From: Cytophagales bacterium | Lineage (GTDB): Bacteria > Bacteroidota > Bacteroidia > Cytophagales > Cyclobacteriaceae | Length of the DNA: 64,000 nt | Reading direction: 5' to 3' | NCBI GenBank assembly: GCA_022360015.1 | Contig: JAKSDQ010000205.1 | Coordinates: forward strand, 1 to 64,000 | The notes under the pieces: generated by a model | What the model was told of the DNA's origin: nothing | Database searches by the model: none | Seen by the model: only the letters and a program-made list of their open reading frames with translations | Part shown: positions 26,171 to 35,182 of the stretch, piece by piece | How the letters are laid out: every line of letters starts with the position of its first letter | How positions within the stretch are numbered: the first letter of the stretch is position 1 | Program-made: the position numbers and the translations under genes

Positions 26171-27446
26171 CTGGCAGCAGCATTTCTTTATTAATTAAAC
26201 TGTCAAAAAAACCTAGATAGGGAATTGCACCATACTTGCCTCTAATATAGTTTTCCTCATATGCCTCATTTTTTCTTACTTCGCCAGACTTAAAGTCAGC
26301 CAGGGAATAAAGTTTTGCAGCACCATATTTGTCTTTTTCCGTAAACCATACCTGGTCTCTTCTAAATAATCCCGAGCTCAAAAGATTAGTATCGTGCGTA
26401 TTAAAGATCAGTTGAGCATTTTTAGGGTTTAGATCTTTAGAATTGAACAAAGAAATAATTTTGCATACGAGGTTGGGATGCAGTTTGGAATCCAATTCAT
26501 CAACAACAAGCGTATGGCCATTTTCGAGAGAATCCAACACTGGTCCAGTAAGGGCAAAAAATTTACGCGTCCCAGACGATTCATCTTCTTCCAAAGAAAA
26601 ATTCACATGGCCAATATGCTCTCTGTCACTATTATATTTTTTATGTAAGGTAAGTACATCTGAAATAAATTCGGTATTATCTTCCATAGACCGTTTTTCA
26701 ATGATCTCTTTCAGTTCTTTAGGCATGTCTTTAGGTAATTTTGTTACATCAAGCAATTCAAGCGTAATGTCTTGAATTCCTAAATCAGCAGCCTTAAGTA
26801 GTTCAAGAATCTTCTCTTTGTGCCTAGGTTCTTGAGTGCTACTCATGGTGTATCCCTGATAGCCTTCCTCATGTAAACCGGAAATTGTTTTCAAGCTTTT
26901 AAAAAACTCAATAACCATCTCTGATATCTTTTCATTGAATTGAGCAGCCACAGACAAAAACAATGCATTGTTTCTAATTAAGTCTGCTTTTACTAAGGTT
27001 GACCCCTTCGTAAAATTTCTTGAATGAATTTCAAATTTTTGATAATCCCTGTAAAAGAGTTCTACCTCCTTAGTCTTTGGTTTATGGTAGAGCCATTCAG
27101 AAATTATTTCTTGCCTGTTTGCCTCAAAGCCATACCTGTAAATATCTTCGCGATACAGGAAGATAGCTTCAAATTCACTTCCTTCTTGTTCTGTTTCTAA
27201 ATCCAGTTTAAAGGGCTCAACATCAATAAGATCGCCTTTTTGACTTTCTTTGGACGAAGTAATTACGAAATGCTTCATGAACATCAACGCTTCAAGAAAT
27301 TTGCTTTTGCCACTGGCATTAGCACCATAAATAACAGAACTTTTGAGAATTCGAAGATGGCAAAATAAATACACCAGGGCATATTGAAATTCTGTAAGCC
27401 ATTTTCCTGAAAGTTCAGCTTTTACAAGTACAAGGTATTGCTTCAC
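26154..27446 (-). CDS. AAA (ABC-like) ATPase, RloA/AbiLi-type, with an unusual N-terminus
   Basis: 430 residues from a GTG. Seen: Walker A YGANASGKS (about 40-48), a helical insertion, signature-like SSGTRKFFALTGP (about 287-299), Walker B TLVVDELDSKLHPNL (about 308-322), and a downstream FNTHDTNLLSSGLFRRDQVW switch segment. Known: family members begin with a conserved strand and F-x-x-x-N-F-x-S motif some 30-40 residues before the P-loop. Here that region reads VKAELSGKWLTEFQYALVYL and lacks the motif, so the 5' end may be altered by a frameshift or rearrangement. Partner RloB-like gene overlaps downstream. Probable two-gene phage-defence unit. Confidence 0.82.
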   Translation of the reverse strand: MKQYLVLVKAELSGKWLTEFQYALVYLFCHLRILKSSVIYGANASGKSKFLEALMFMKHFVITSSKESQKGDLIDVEPFKLDLETEQEGSEFEAIFLYREDIYRYGFEANRQEIISEWLYHKPKTKEVELFYRDYQKFEIHSRNFTKGSTLVKADLIRNNALFLSVAAQFNEKISEMVIEFFKSLKTISGLHEEGYQGYTMSSTQEPRHKEKILELLKAADLGIQDITLELLDVTKLPKDMPKELKEIIEKRSMEDNTEFISDVLTLHKKYNSDREHIGHVNFSLEEDESSGTRKFFALTGPVLDSLENGHTLVVDELDSKLHPNLVCKIISLFNSKDLNPKNAQLIFNTHDTNLLSSGLFRRDQVWFTEKDKYGAAKLYSLADFKSGEVRKNEAYEENYIRGKYGAIPYLGFFDSLINKEMLLPDENEE

Positions 27447-27559
27447 TTTGGTTATTACCTTTATGTCTATGTGCCTCTTAATTATTTAAAGTTCTGTTAT
27501 TTTTTGCGCATGGAAGCAACGCTGCCGGAGAACTACTGTATCACTTAATGCTTAACCTC

Positions 27560-27741
27560 ACGCCAACGTCCGTGGGTGTTGCACAACTTAAGAATGTACC
27601 TGTATTTTTTTATTTATAGGCAAAAACCTCTGTGCCTCTTTGTGTCTTGGTGCCTCCGTGGTGAAAAATGGTGAACCACAAAGATACCAAGGCACAAAGA
27701 ACTTTGCCGAAAACGTTGTGCAACAACCGCGAGACGCTCAC
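27560..27741. mobile_element. MITE-like element, copy B
   Basis: Starts with CGTCCGTGGGTGTTGCACAA and ends with GTTGTGCAACAACCGCGAGA then CGCTC. In between lies the conserved internal hairpin (TTGTGTCTTGGTGCCTCCGT facing ACCACAAAGATACCAAGGCA). Non-coding. It lies upstream of the RloA/B pair and may mark the edge of the accessory stretch. Confidence 0.8.
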
Positions 27742-27811
27742 ACGATGCAATAAGGGACTTTTTTGGATTGAGCAAAATACCTGCGGGGAAAGCTTTGACT
27801 ATCTTCCTGAA

Positions 27812-28510
27812 TTAAAACGTATGATGTAAGCTTACCTGCAACTGGTTTTTTTCCCAATTATCTGTTATTTGCCGCATGACACCCAGTTGCGCCCTCAACC
27901 CTTCAATCAGACTGTATCCGATGGCTCCATACACCCTGTTGCGATCAAACAACGCCACCTCATTGTCGTTGCCAATATCACGCTGGCCATTGATGAAAAG
28001 CTCATTATAAAATGCGAGGTAGATGGCCCCTGGTTGCAGGTCTTTTTTATTTAGTGGAACGTTGAGAAAAAAGTTATACCGGTAACGCGTTCTCATATCC
28101 TGATCTTCGACAAATCGCTGCTCGTACCGGAATCGATGGGTCAGGTAAAACCGCCCCCCGATTTTCTGCGAAAACAATGCTTCCTGATAAATACGGTTTT
28201 CATGAACGATGCTTGTCCCTTCCCCAAATTCTCCGGTACGTATATGCGCATATCCCAGCGTAAATGTTATGGCCGTCCCGGCAGGCCGGTAGGTAAGGCC
28301 ACCCCTCAGCATCAATTGCTCCATATCTCCTAAAATATCCCAGTTCCGGTGTTGAATATCTCCCTGAAACCCCCAGGGGCCATTTTTAATAGTAGTATTC
28401 CAAAAATACATATACCAGGCGCCGGGCTGATCTTCATCGACCTGGCCGAATAAATTCAAAGGAAATAGGCTCAATGTGATAATCACCTTCACGATAATAT
28501 GTCTGTGCAT
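27812..28510 (-). CDS. DUF2490-type outer-membrane protein
   Basis: 232 residues with a signal peptide (about 1-22). Seen: repeated amphipathic strands with aromatic girdles (AWYMYFWNTTIKNGPWGFQG; RFYLTHRFRYEQRF; MRTRYRYNFFLNVPL) and a terminal LHHTF aromatic end, typical of a small beta-barrel. The spacing of W-Y, HR and RYRYN motifs fits DUF2490. Known: function unassigned; predicted to lie in the outer membrane. Monocistronic. Confidence 0.82.
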   Translation of the reverse strand: MHRHIIVKVIITLSLFPLNLFGQVDEDQPGAWYMYFWNTTIKNGPWGFQGDIQHRNWDILGDMEQLMLRGGLTYRPAGTAITFTLGYAHIRTGEFGEGTSIVHENRIYQEALFSQKIGGRFYLTHRFRYEQRFVEDQDMRTRYRYNFFLNVPLNKKDLQPGAIYLAFYNELFINGQRDIGNDNEVALFDRNRVYGAIGYSLIEGLRAQLGVMRQITDNWEKNQLQVSLHHTF

Positions 28511-28592
28511 AATTTTCTTTCAATTTTTATATAGGTTTTTTCGATTGCATATTTAATAAATCTTTATCAAATAAATGCATCTGCCTTAAAAA

Positions 28593-30527
28593 TCAATACC
28601 TGACATCCATATTAAAACCCACTCCCAAACCACGCTTTCTTTTCATTTGACCCTGGCTTGAATACCTGACAAAAGTGCTTCCGGTGACCAAACTCAGTGA
28701 AAAATATATGCCTTCCCCTTTTTTTACTTCTTCCTCTGTTTCGACCCATTCCAGCGTAACAACGACATCGTCCTTCAAAACTATGTCATATTTTCTCAAA
28801 TCGACTGCAATCAGCCCTGTTTGTTTGGCTGATATGGGTATAATAATATTTTGATTAAGTATGTTTTCAAATGGTTGGCCTTTTTCAACACTGTAAATAT
28901 TCAATCTGAATAATACCCTGGCACTTAGCCTGTTGTATGAGATATTAAAATTGAATGTATCAACATAGGTTGGGACTTTTTTGATGTTGATTTTTATACC
29001 CATTTCGGCGCCTGTCTGATCATAAAAGAATCCGGTACTCAAAAACTTTGATTTTGTTTTGTTTCCCAGCGTTTTTGATTCCAGGCCCTTTGCCATGATT
29101 ATTACTTCTGTCAATTCAGGGATTTCTTCTTCTAATGTTAAAGAAATATTTGCTTTTTGATCAAAAAAATCTCTTACTAAAAAGGCCCTCGATTTATAAC
29201 CAACGGTGGAGAAACGGATGGTGTCATTGAGGTGATTTTTGTCGAGCGTGAGTTCAAATGTCCCATCGTGAGCAGAGACGGTACCGCGATCGCTATTTAC
29301 AATGCCGATGTTGACATAAGCAAGAGAAGTGAGGGTTTTTGCATCTCGTACCGCACCCCTCAGGATAAGTTTACCAGTGGGCTCAAGGTGAATTTTGTAA
29401 GGCTGATTAGTAATTTGTTCATTGGCAGATAATTCATTATACTGTATGATAAACCCTGCTTCATTTTTTAAGTATTTATTGAAAAACGAAAGTGAAATGT
29501 CTAGTATCATCCCATGGGTTTTCACGGCCAGGTCAGAAACTTCCAAAATGGTAAGAAAGCTGGAAAAATCCTCATGTCTGCTATCGACAAAACGCAAATA
29601 ATGTTTTGGAGCGCTTACCTTTTTGAAATAGTCATATACTCCCGTGGGTGTAAAATCAGTCAGTTTAGACCCACTCTCCATATACAGGTAAGGACAACTT
29701 TTTGTTTCTGGGTGGATGAGATCTGCGTTGTAAATTCCATTCATGTAATCATCTTCCGGTTCAGATTCTCCATAGTAATGCATTTCGCTACCATCCAATG
29801 AAACCATCGCCTTTATGTCGGGATGCCTGTGTGTCAGCACCGCCGCACTCAAACCTCCCCAACTGTAACCTAAAACCCCAATATTTTCAAAGTTTGCAGC
29901 AAGCTCCGCATGATTTCGTAACGTTTTTAAAGCAAATTCCGCATCTTGCACCTGGGCCAACATATCGGCTTTTTCCATGGTCATATCGCCCGGATATCTG
30001 CCAAATGACCAAATAGATACAACGATATAGCCATTTTCAGCAAGGTTTTCCAATAACTTAAAATTTTCAAAACCCATACCGTTAAATCCTGCCATGCAAA
30101 TGATGAGTGGAAATTGCCCAATTGCCGGTTTGCCATTTTCATAACTATCGGTTTTTACCTTGAGCAAATGATTGCCATTTTCTATTCCAAGGCCTAATTC
30201 AGCCACAAAGAACGCCGCCAGTTCTTCCATGACTCCGGAATAATCTTCATTATCCTGATATTTGACAGCCCTTTGTTCAAAGAGTCGAAAAAGATCTTCA
30301 AAAAGTAATCCGCCGTTTGTCTTTCCAGTGGCAGGATACCAAACATCCAGATCTACAGGTCTGTAATACAGGCTATCTGCCGGCTGTGTGTTGGGTTTAT
30401 ATTGGCGGGTGGAGTCCACCAGGCTGAAAGTTTTAAAGCCAGCCTGAAAAAATTTGGTTGCAGTATGCTGGCCGATGCAATGCTGAAAAATGGCGAAGAA
30501 TGCAGCAAGTAGTATATATCTCTTCAT
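28593..30527 (-). CDS. Secreted alpha/beta hydrolase with CarboxypepD_reg-like and C-terminal beta domains
   Basis: 644 residues with a signal peptide (about 1-19). Seen: alpha/beta-hydrolase part (about 20-370) with oxyanion-type CMAGFNGMGFENF, nucleophile elbow GVLGYSWGGLSAA (Ser about 225), DGSEMHYYG and a late SRHEDFSSF (candidate His). A carboxypeptidase-regulatory-like sandwich follows (about 390-470, LILRGAVRDAKTLTSLAYVN), then an about 160-residue C-terminal domain (FFYDQTGAEMGIKINIKKVP onward) seen in other Bacteroidota surface proteins. Resembles PAF-acetylhydrolase/dienelactone-hydrolase relatives; substrate unknown. Confidence 0.82.
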   Translation of the reverse strand: MKRYILLAAFFAIFQHCIGQHTATKFFQAGFKTFSLVDSTRQYKPNTQPADSLYYRPVDLDVWYPATGKTNGGLLFEDLFRLFEQRAVKYQDNEDYSGVMEELAAFFVAELGLGIENGNHLLKVKTDSYENGKPAIGQFPLIICMAGFNGMGFENFKLLENLAENGYIVVSIWSFGRYPGDMTMEKADMLAQVQDAEFALKTLRNHAELAANFENIGVLGYSWGGLSAAVLTHRHPDIKAMVSLDGSEMHYYGESEPEDDYMNGIYNADLIHPETKSCPYLYMESGSKLTDFTPTGVYDYFKKVSAPKHYLRFVDSRHEDFSSFLTILEVSDLAVKTHGMILDISLSFFNKYLKNEAGFIIQYNELSANEQITNQPYKIHLEPTGKLILRGAVRDAKTLTSLAYVNIGIVNSDRGTVSAHDGTFELTLDKNHLNDTIRFSTVGYKSRAFLVRDFFDQKANISLTLEEEIPELTEVIIMAKGLESKTLGNKTKSKFLSTGFFYDQTGAEMGIKINIKKVPTYVDTFNFNISYNRLSARVLFRLNIYSVEKGQPFENILNQNIIIPISAKQTGLIAVDLRKYDIVLKDDVVVTLEWVETEEEVKKGEGIYFSLSLVTGSTFVRYSSQGQMKRKRGLGVGFNMDVRY

Positions 30528-30849
30528 CTTAACGAATTAAATGTCATCATATATTCTACTAATGATTAGACTTCAAATTCGTTGCCTTGCTCTTATATTC
30601 GATATATTTAAGCTGTCTTTTAACATAATATTCATTGTAATACAATTGTTTCCATCTCTCAACGTAACATAAATTATTGAATTTGTCTGTTTCATTACAC
30701 CATTTGTAACCTCATCAATTATCAATTTGTTATAATAAGAAAAGACAATTAATTATCCTGAAAGCCCAAATAAAGGAATTGTCATTTCCTTATTTTTAGT
30801 AACGCAGGGTTCCGTAATCATTTTTTTGCATCCATAAAACCCGTCCTAC
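30528..30849. other. AT-rich intergenic region between divergent genes
   Basis: No open frame. A hairpin AAATAAAGGAA / TTCCTTATTT lies at about 30768-30797, 50 bases before the methyltransferase start. It probably holds both divergent promoters, but I cannot place a clear TAnnTTTG box. Confidence 0.5.
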
Positions 30850-31638
30850 ATGGAGAAAAATTATCATAAAGCCTATTATCACCTTGAACGTTCACATTGG
30901 TGGTTTAAAGCCAGGCTTGAAATACTGGAGTCGTTACTGAAAAAGAAAATTATCAAATCAAATCTTTCAAATCTTAATATATTAAATGCGGGGATAGCCA
31001 CTGGCGCGACCACCACCATGCTTGAAAAATATGGCAACGTCACCTCGCTGGAGTATGATAAAGATTGTTGCGATTTTTTAAAAGATGTGGTTAAAATGGA
31101 TGTGGTGAATGGATCCTTAACCGAATTGCCATTTGAGGACGCCTGCTTTGATTTGGTTTGTGCTTTTGATGTCATTGAACATATAGAGGATGATAAACTG
31201 GCGGCAAAGGAAATTATGAGGGTATTGAAGGACGAGGGGTACTTTTATTTGACGGTACCTGCTTATAATTTTTTGTGGAGCCAGCACGATGAGATTAATC
31301 ATCACTTCCGGAGATATACCCTCGATAATCTGTATAAGGTATTTGAAGAAGAGCAAATTATGCCCATTTTTAAGACTTATTTTAATTTCTTTTTATTCCC
31401 TCCCATTTTAGCGGCAAGGATTACCTCAAGACTACGTGATAAGTTATCCGGGAAACAAGTTCAACAAAGCGCCGGCTCTGATTTTAAAATGTTTAATGAA
31501 AATGACGCATTGAACCGGTTATTGTTCCGGCTTTTTAAATCTGAAAACTTCTTTCTTAAACGAAACATTCCATTTCCCTTTGGCGTGTCTATTTTGATAA
31601 TCGGCGTCAAGTCTTCGGATAGAACCACTGTCATGTAG
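30850..31638 (+). CDS. Class I SAM-dependent methyltransferase (Methyltransf_11-like)
   Basis: 262 residues. Seen: HLERSHWWFKARLEIL near the start (typical of sugar or lipid methyltransferases beside glycosyltransferases), motif I as LNILNAGIATGATTTML (about 43-59), SLEYDKDCCDFL (acidic end of strand 2), and FDLVCAFDVIEHIEDDKLAA (about 101-120). Motif I has Asn-Ala-Gly-Ile-Ala in place of the usual Asp-x-G-C-G, which is atypical but keeps two Gly. A hydrophobic stretch at about 178-192 hints at membrane contact. Substrate unknown. Confidence 0.85.
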   Translation: MEKNYHKAYYHLERSHWWFKARLEILESLLKKKIIKSNLSNLNILNAGIATGATTTMLEKYGNVTSLEYDKDCCDFLKDVVKMDVVNGSLTELPFEDACFDLVCAFDVIEHIEDDKLAAKEIMRVLKDEGYFYLTVPAYNFLWSQHDEINHHFRRYTLDNLYKVFEEEQIMPIFKTYFNFFLFPPILAARITSRLRDKLSGKQVQQSAGSDFKMFNENDALNRLLFRLFKSENFFLKRNIPFPFGVSILIIGVKSSDRTTVM

Positions 31639-31679
31639 CGTCAAATCTCAGAAACCGGCACAAATGCCTCCAAATCCAG

Positions 31680-31860
31680 TGCTAGCATCCCGCGGGTGTG
31701 GCACAACTTAAAAATGTACCCGTATTTTTTTTATTTTATCGGCTAAAACCTCTGTGTCTCTTGGTGTCTTTGCGCCTTCGTGGTGAACAATGGTTAACCA
31801 CAAAAACACTAACGCACAAAAAATTTTATAGAAGAAGTTATATAACAGCCACCTCGTACA
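31680..31860. mobile_element. MITE-like element, copy C (degenerate)
   Basis: Left part GGGTGTGGCACAACTTAAAA and ATGTACCCGTATTTTT match copy B. The internal GTCTTTGCGCCTTCGTGGTG faces a decayed arm (AACCACAAAAACACTAACGC), and the right tip (GTTATATAACAGCC) has diverged from GTTGTGCAAC. Older or decaying copy, just upstream of the crtD promoter region. Confidence 0.7.
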
Positions 31861-31931
31861 AGTGTTTTCTGACTTTCAACAGATTGTTATGAACTCAAAT
31901 CATACCCTGCTTTGTTGGTATGGTAAAATAC

Positions 31932-31955
31932 GGCTAAACAAAACCGGACTTTGGC
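31932..31955 (+). promoter_or_regulatory. Shared TAAACA element upstream of crtD
   Basis: GGCTAAACAAAAC begins here, with 49 bases between GGCTAAACAA and the crtD ATG. The same element in the same orientation precedes crtA (GGTTAAACAAAAC) and, more loosely, the ECF sigma gene (AATTAAACAATTT), at 45-49 bases. Candidate ECF -35 box or operator. Confidence 0.5.
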
Positions 31956-31990
31956 GGTTTATCCTTTTACAATAAAAATTAATTAGCAAA

Positions 31991-33487
31991 ATGCCAAAAG
32001 CTGTCGTCATAGGATCAGGGATTGCAGGCTTGGCCTGCGCATTACGATTAGGTAAGATGGGTTTTGACGTAAATGTTTTCGAAGCAAACGCATATCCCGG
32101 AGGTAAAATTCACAACCTTACCCTGGGTGGCTACCGCTTTGACACCGGCCCCTCACTCTTTACAATGCCCCACCTGGTGGACGAGCTTTTCGAGCTCTAT
32201 GGAGAAGATCCAAAAGACCATTTTGATTACATTCAAAAAGACAAGATCTGCAACTATTTCTGGGAAGATGGCACGCGTTTTTCCGCCTACGCTGACAGAT
32301 CTGTATTCATTGAATCAGCATTGAAGATTTTTGATGTAACAGCCAAAGAACTGGAAAAATACCTGGAAAAAAGCAAAATGAAATACGATCTCACAGCCCC
32401 GGTATTCCTGGAAAAATCACTCCATAAATCGCAAACCTATTTGTCCCTGGAAACAATTAAGTCTTTCTTTCTTGCACACAACCTGGATATTACGAAATCT
32501 CTTCACGAAACCAATACAAAAAGCTTCAAGGATCGGAAGTTGGTGCAGTTCTTCGATCGCTATGCAACCTATAACGGTTCTTCTCCATACAAGACGCCAG
32601 GGATCATGTCTATGATACCCCATCTGGAAATGCACTATGGCACTTATCTACCCAAAGGTGGAATGAAAGCTATTACAGACAGCTTGTATCGCTTTGCAGT
32701 AAGTCAGGGAATCAATTTTCATTTTGAAGAAAGTGTTGAAAAAATACTGCATGATCAAAAAAATGTAAACGGAATCAGGACATACCATGGAGAATACCCG
32801 GCCGATCTTGTAATCTCGAATGCTGATGTATTTACGAGCTATAAAAATATGTTGCAAGATCTTACCCCTCCAAACAAACTATTGCATCGGGAAAGGTCGA
32901 GCTCCGCACTGATATTTTACTGGGGTATTAAAAAATCATTCCCGGAACTGGACCTGCACAATGTCATTTTCGGTGGCAACTATGAGCATGAGTTCAGGCA
33001 GATATTTGAACACAAAACCATTGGCGAAGACCCTACCGTATACATCAATGTTACCAGCAAAGAAGAATATCAGGACGCCCCAAAAGATTGTGAGAACTGG
33101 TTTGTTATGGTAAATGCCCCCGGTAATTTTGATCAGGACTGGGATACTTTGATCACCCAAACGAGAAAAAATATCCAGCACAAAATCAACACCGTCCTGA
33201 ATACTGATATTGCAAGGCACATTGAAGTGGAATCGATACTCGATCCAAAAACTATCGAGTCCGGAACCAAATCTCACCGGGGTGCACTCTATGGCGCCTC
33301 AAGTAACTCCAAATTTGCAGCTTTCTTAAGACATCCAAATTTTGCAAGTAAAGTGAGGGGTTTGTATTTCTGTGGTGGTTCTGTCCACCCGGGAGGGGGA
33401 ATACCATTGTGCCTGTTATCAGCTAAAATAGTTTCAGAACTTGTAGAAACAGCTTACTATGAATATAACACTTGCCAGAAAATTTGA
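31991..33487 (+). CDS. crtD: CrtI-family carotenoid desaturase, CrtD-like (1-hydroxycarotenoid 3,4-desaturase)
   Basis: 498 residues. Seen: FAD-binding VIGSGIAGLACALRLGKMGF (about 5-24) with Glu at the strand end (VFEANAYPGGKI), GYRFDTGPSLFTMPHLV, FFDRYATYNGSSPY (about 182-195), and a C-terminal CrtI-type LYFCGGSVHPGGGIPLCLLS (about 457-476). Known: CrtI-type desaturases share these motifs. The N-G-S-S-P-Y and the adjacent cruF favour CrtD, which desaturates after 1-hydroxylation in myxol/saproxanthin/flexixanthin-type pathways, over the phytoene desaturase. No crtB neighbour. Overlaps cruF by 29 bases. Confidence 0.88.
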   Translation: MPKAVVIGSGIAGLACALRLGKMGFDVNVFEANAYPGGKIHNLTLGGYRFDTGPSLFTMPHLVDELFELYGEDPKDHFDYIQKDKICNYFWEDGTRFSAYADRSVFIESALKIFDVTAKELEKYLEKSKMKYDLTAPVFLEKSLHKSQTYLSLETIKSFFLAHNLDITKSLHETNTKSFKDRKLVQFFDRYATYNGSSPYKTPGIMSMIPHLEMHYGTYLPKGGMKAITDSLYRFAVSQGINFHFEESVEKILHDQKNVNGIRTYHGEYPADLVISNADVFTSYKNMLQDLTPPNKLLHRERSSSALIFYWGIKKSFPELDLHNVIFGGNYEHEFRQIFEHKTIGEDPTVYINVTSKEEYQDAPKDCENWFVMVNAPGNFDQDWDTLITQTRKNIQHKINTVLNTDIARHIEVESILDPKTIESGTKSHRGALYGASSNSKFAAFLRHPNFASKVRGLYFCGGSVHPGGGIPLCLLSAKIVSELVETAYYEYNTCQKI

Positions 33488-34121
33488 ACTGGCCCAACTA
33501 GCTGTCCTGGTAATTTGGCTGTTTCAGATATCCGGAATCATAGGGATTGCTATGGGGTATGAAGCCTGGTTTTTGGGTAAAACACCGCTGAATCTCACCA
33601 TCATATTAGTGCTGTTTCTATTAAGATATCCCATTGACAATCTGAAAAAAGTTGTTGTAAGTGCCTGCTTATTTACAATAGGCATGGCTGTGGAATGGAT
33701 CGGTGTACACTACGATTTTTTATTTGGTTCTTATCATTATGGAGATAACCTGGGCCCTAAACTGGGCGGAGTACCCTGGTTAATCGGCATAAACTGGATG
33801 GTACTTACCTTTGTTTCAGCGAGCATTTTAAGTTATTTTACAAACAACAAATGGCTTAGAATTCCGGGAGGAAGCGCGCTGATGTTATTACTGGATTATT
33901 TTATGGAATTTTCGGCCCCCCGTTTTGGTTTTTGGTTCTGGGAAGATGGTACCGCCCCCCTTAGAAATTACATCGCCTGGTTTGGAGTAGCGCTCTTATT
34001 ACATTTAATTTACCAAAACTCGAAGATAAAAGGGAATGCCCTGTTTTCAGTGCATGTTTATCTTTCTCAATTAGTCTTCTTCATGTTTTTCTATGGCCGC
34101 CATCTTATATGGTTGCAATAA
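33459..34121 (+). CDS. cruF: CruF-type carotenoid 1',2'-hydratase (gamma-carotene 1'-hydroxylase)
   Basis: 220 residues with about seven membrane helices. Seen: WLFQISGIIGIAMGYEAWFL, the MAVEWIGVHYDFLFGSYHYG segment (about 67-86, with the E-W-I-G-V-x-Y-x-x-x-F-G pattern), GVPWLIGINWMVLTF (about 95-109), and LDYFMEFSAPRFGFWFWEDG (about 143-162). These are signatures of the CruF/DUF422 family. Known: it adds water at C1' of gamma-carotene-type ends, after which CrtD makes the 3',4' double bond, matching its partner upstream. Start overlaps crtD. Confidence 0.9.
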   Translation: MNITLARKFELAQLAVLVIWLFQISGIIGIAMGYEAWFLGKTPLNLTIILVLFLLRYPIDNLKKVVVSACLFTIGMAVEWIGVHYDFLFGSYHYGDNLGPKLGGVPWLIGINWMVLTFVSASILSYFTNNKWLRIPGGSALMLLLDYFMEFSAPRFGFWFWEDGTAPLRNYIAWFGVALLLHLIYQNSKIKGNALFSVHVYLSQLVFFMFFYGRHLIWLQ

Positions 34122-35092
34122 CTACAACACCGGTTTCACCACCTGATACACCAGTAAGCATGTTGTCTTTCGACAAGTGCCCTGTTTGTGCCAGTAAACA
34201 TAAAAGCAGATGCATAGAGACCCATGCCCACATGCATCCCGAACCCGGGATTTTCTATTTTGATCAATGTCAGCAATGCAAGCTGGTATTCCTTAACCCC
34301 CGTGTAGCTCCGGACTGTTTACATAAGTATTACAATAAATATTACCTTCCTTACCGGGGAGCGAGTGCCTGGGGTAAATATGCCAGATTCGTAACATATA
34401 GTCAGGAAAAGCTGGATAAAACCAGGGCAAGGTTAGCCGGTAAGTACAAGAAGTTGAATAAAGCGTCCCTTATCCTGGACATAGGATGCGGACAGCCTAC
34501 CTTCCTCAAAGCCTGCAATACCCTGTATAACTGCCACACGATGGGCATAGACTTTTCAGATCACGGCTGGCAAGATACCGGCCATAAGTTCGACGGATTG
34601 AACCTCCAAATTGCCCAGGTAAAAGATTTGAATGCTGCTACAAGACCTGACGTAATAACCATGTGGCATTACCTGGAACACGATTACGATCCCATTCTGA
34701 ATCTGTCCATTCTCAGAAAGCTGGCCCAACCCGATACCATACTTTTGATAGAAGTCCCCAACTACGACTCAGAAAGCAGAAGAAAGTATGGCAGGTACTG
34801 GGCCGGCTATCATACCCCAAGGCACACCTTTTTGTTCTCTCCCCATAATATAAAATTACTTTTACAAAAAACCGGCTGGCAGGCTCTTCATATCAACACC
34901 CGAGGGACCCTTGATCCATACAACTTATACTGGATGAGTGAAATGGAACAAAAAGGAATAGACTGGCAAAAGGACATGACATCTGAGTTTTGGCCCTATG
35001 TCTACGGAATGATAGGTTTTAGGGTGAAAAACCTGTTTACAAGAAACAGGTCGCTGGGGGTGATGACCGTGGCAGCCAGGATAAGCCGATAA
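34109..35092 (+). CDS. SAM methyltransferase with N-terminal zinc ribbon
   Basis: 327 residues; the start may be this ATG (13-base overlap with cruF) or Met18, which removes a Pro/Thr-rich leader. Seen: zinc-binding Cys pairs CPVC (about 24-27) and CQQC (about 54-57), FLNPRVAP, motif I LILDIGCGQPTFL (about 119-131), MWHYLEHDYDPILNL (about 186-200), and a late HTPRHTFLFSPHNI. This matches Methyltransf_23 proteins of cell-envelope sugar or lipid pathways. Position after cruF suggests cotranscription; a carotenoid O-methyl or glycosyl-tailoring role is possible but unproven. Confidence 0.8.
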   Translation: MVAITTTPVSPPDTPVSMLSFDKCPVCASKHKSRCIETHAHMHPEPGIFYFDQCQQCKLVFLNPRVAPDCLHKYYNKYYLPYRGASAWGKYARFVTYSQEKLDKTRARLAGKYKKLNKASLILDIGCGQPTFLKACNTLYNCHTMGIDFSDHGWQDTGHKFDGLNLQIAQVKDLNAATRPDVITMWHYLEHDYDPILNLSILRKLAQPDTILLIEVPNYDSESRRKYGRYWAGYHTPRHTFLFSPHNIKLLLQKTGWQALHINTRGTLDPYNLYWMSEMEQKGIDWQKDMTSEFWPYVYGMIGFRVKNLFTRNRSLGVMTVAARISR

Positions 35093-35094
35093 TT

Positions 35095-35182
35095 GTTGAG
35101 GGGTCAGGGGAGAGGGGTCAGGAGCGAGTACTTGCAGATCCCTGACTCCTGACGCCTCTCTCCTCTCCCCTGCCCCCTCAAC
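35095..35182. terminator. Long GGGGTCAGG-type hairpin between convergent genes
   Basis: GTTGAGGGG on the left faces CCCCCTCAAC on the right; inner arms GGGGAGAGGGGTCAGGAG and complement-like CTCCTGACGCCTCTCTCC extend the stem to over 30 imperfect pairs. It lies between the stops of the methyltransferase and crtA genes. It probably terminates both transcripts. Same sequence family as 12916-12977, so a repeat doing a terminator job. Confidence 0.65.
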
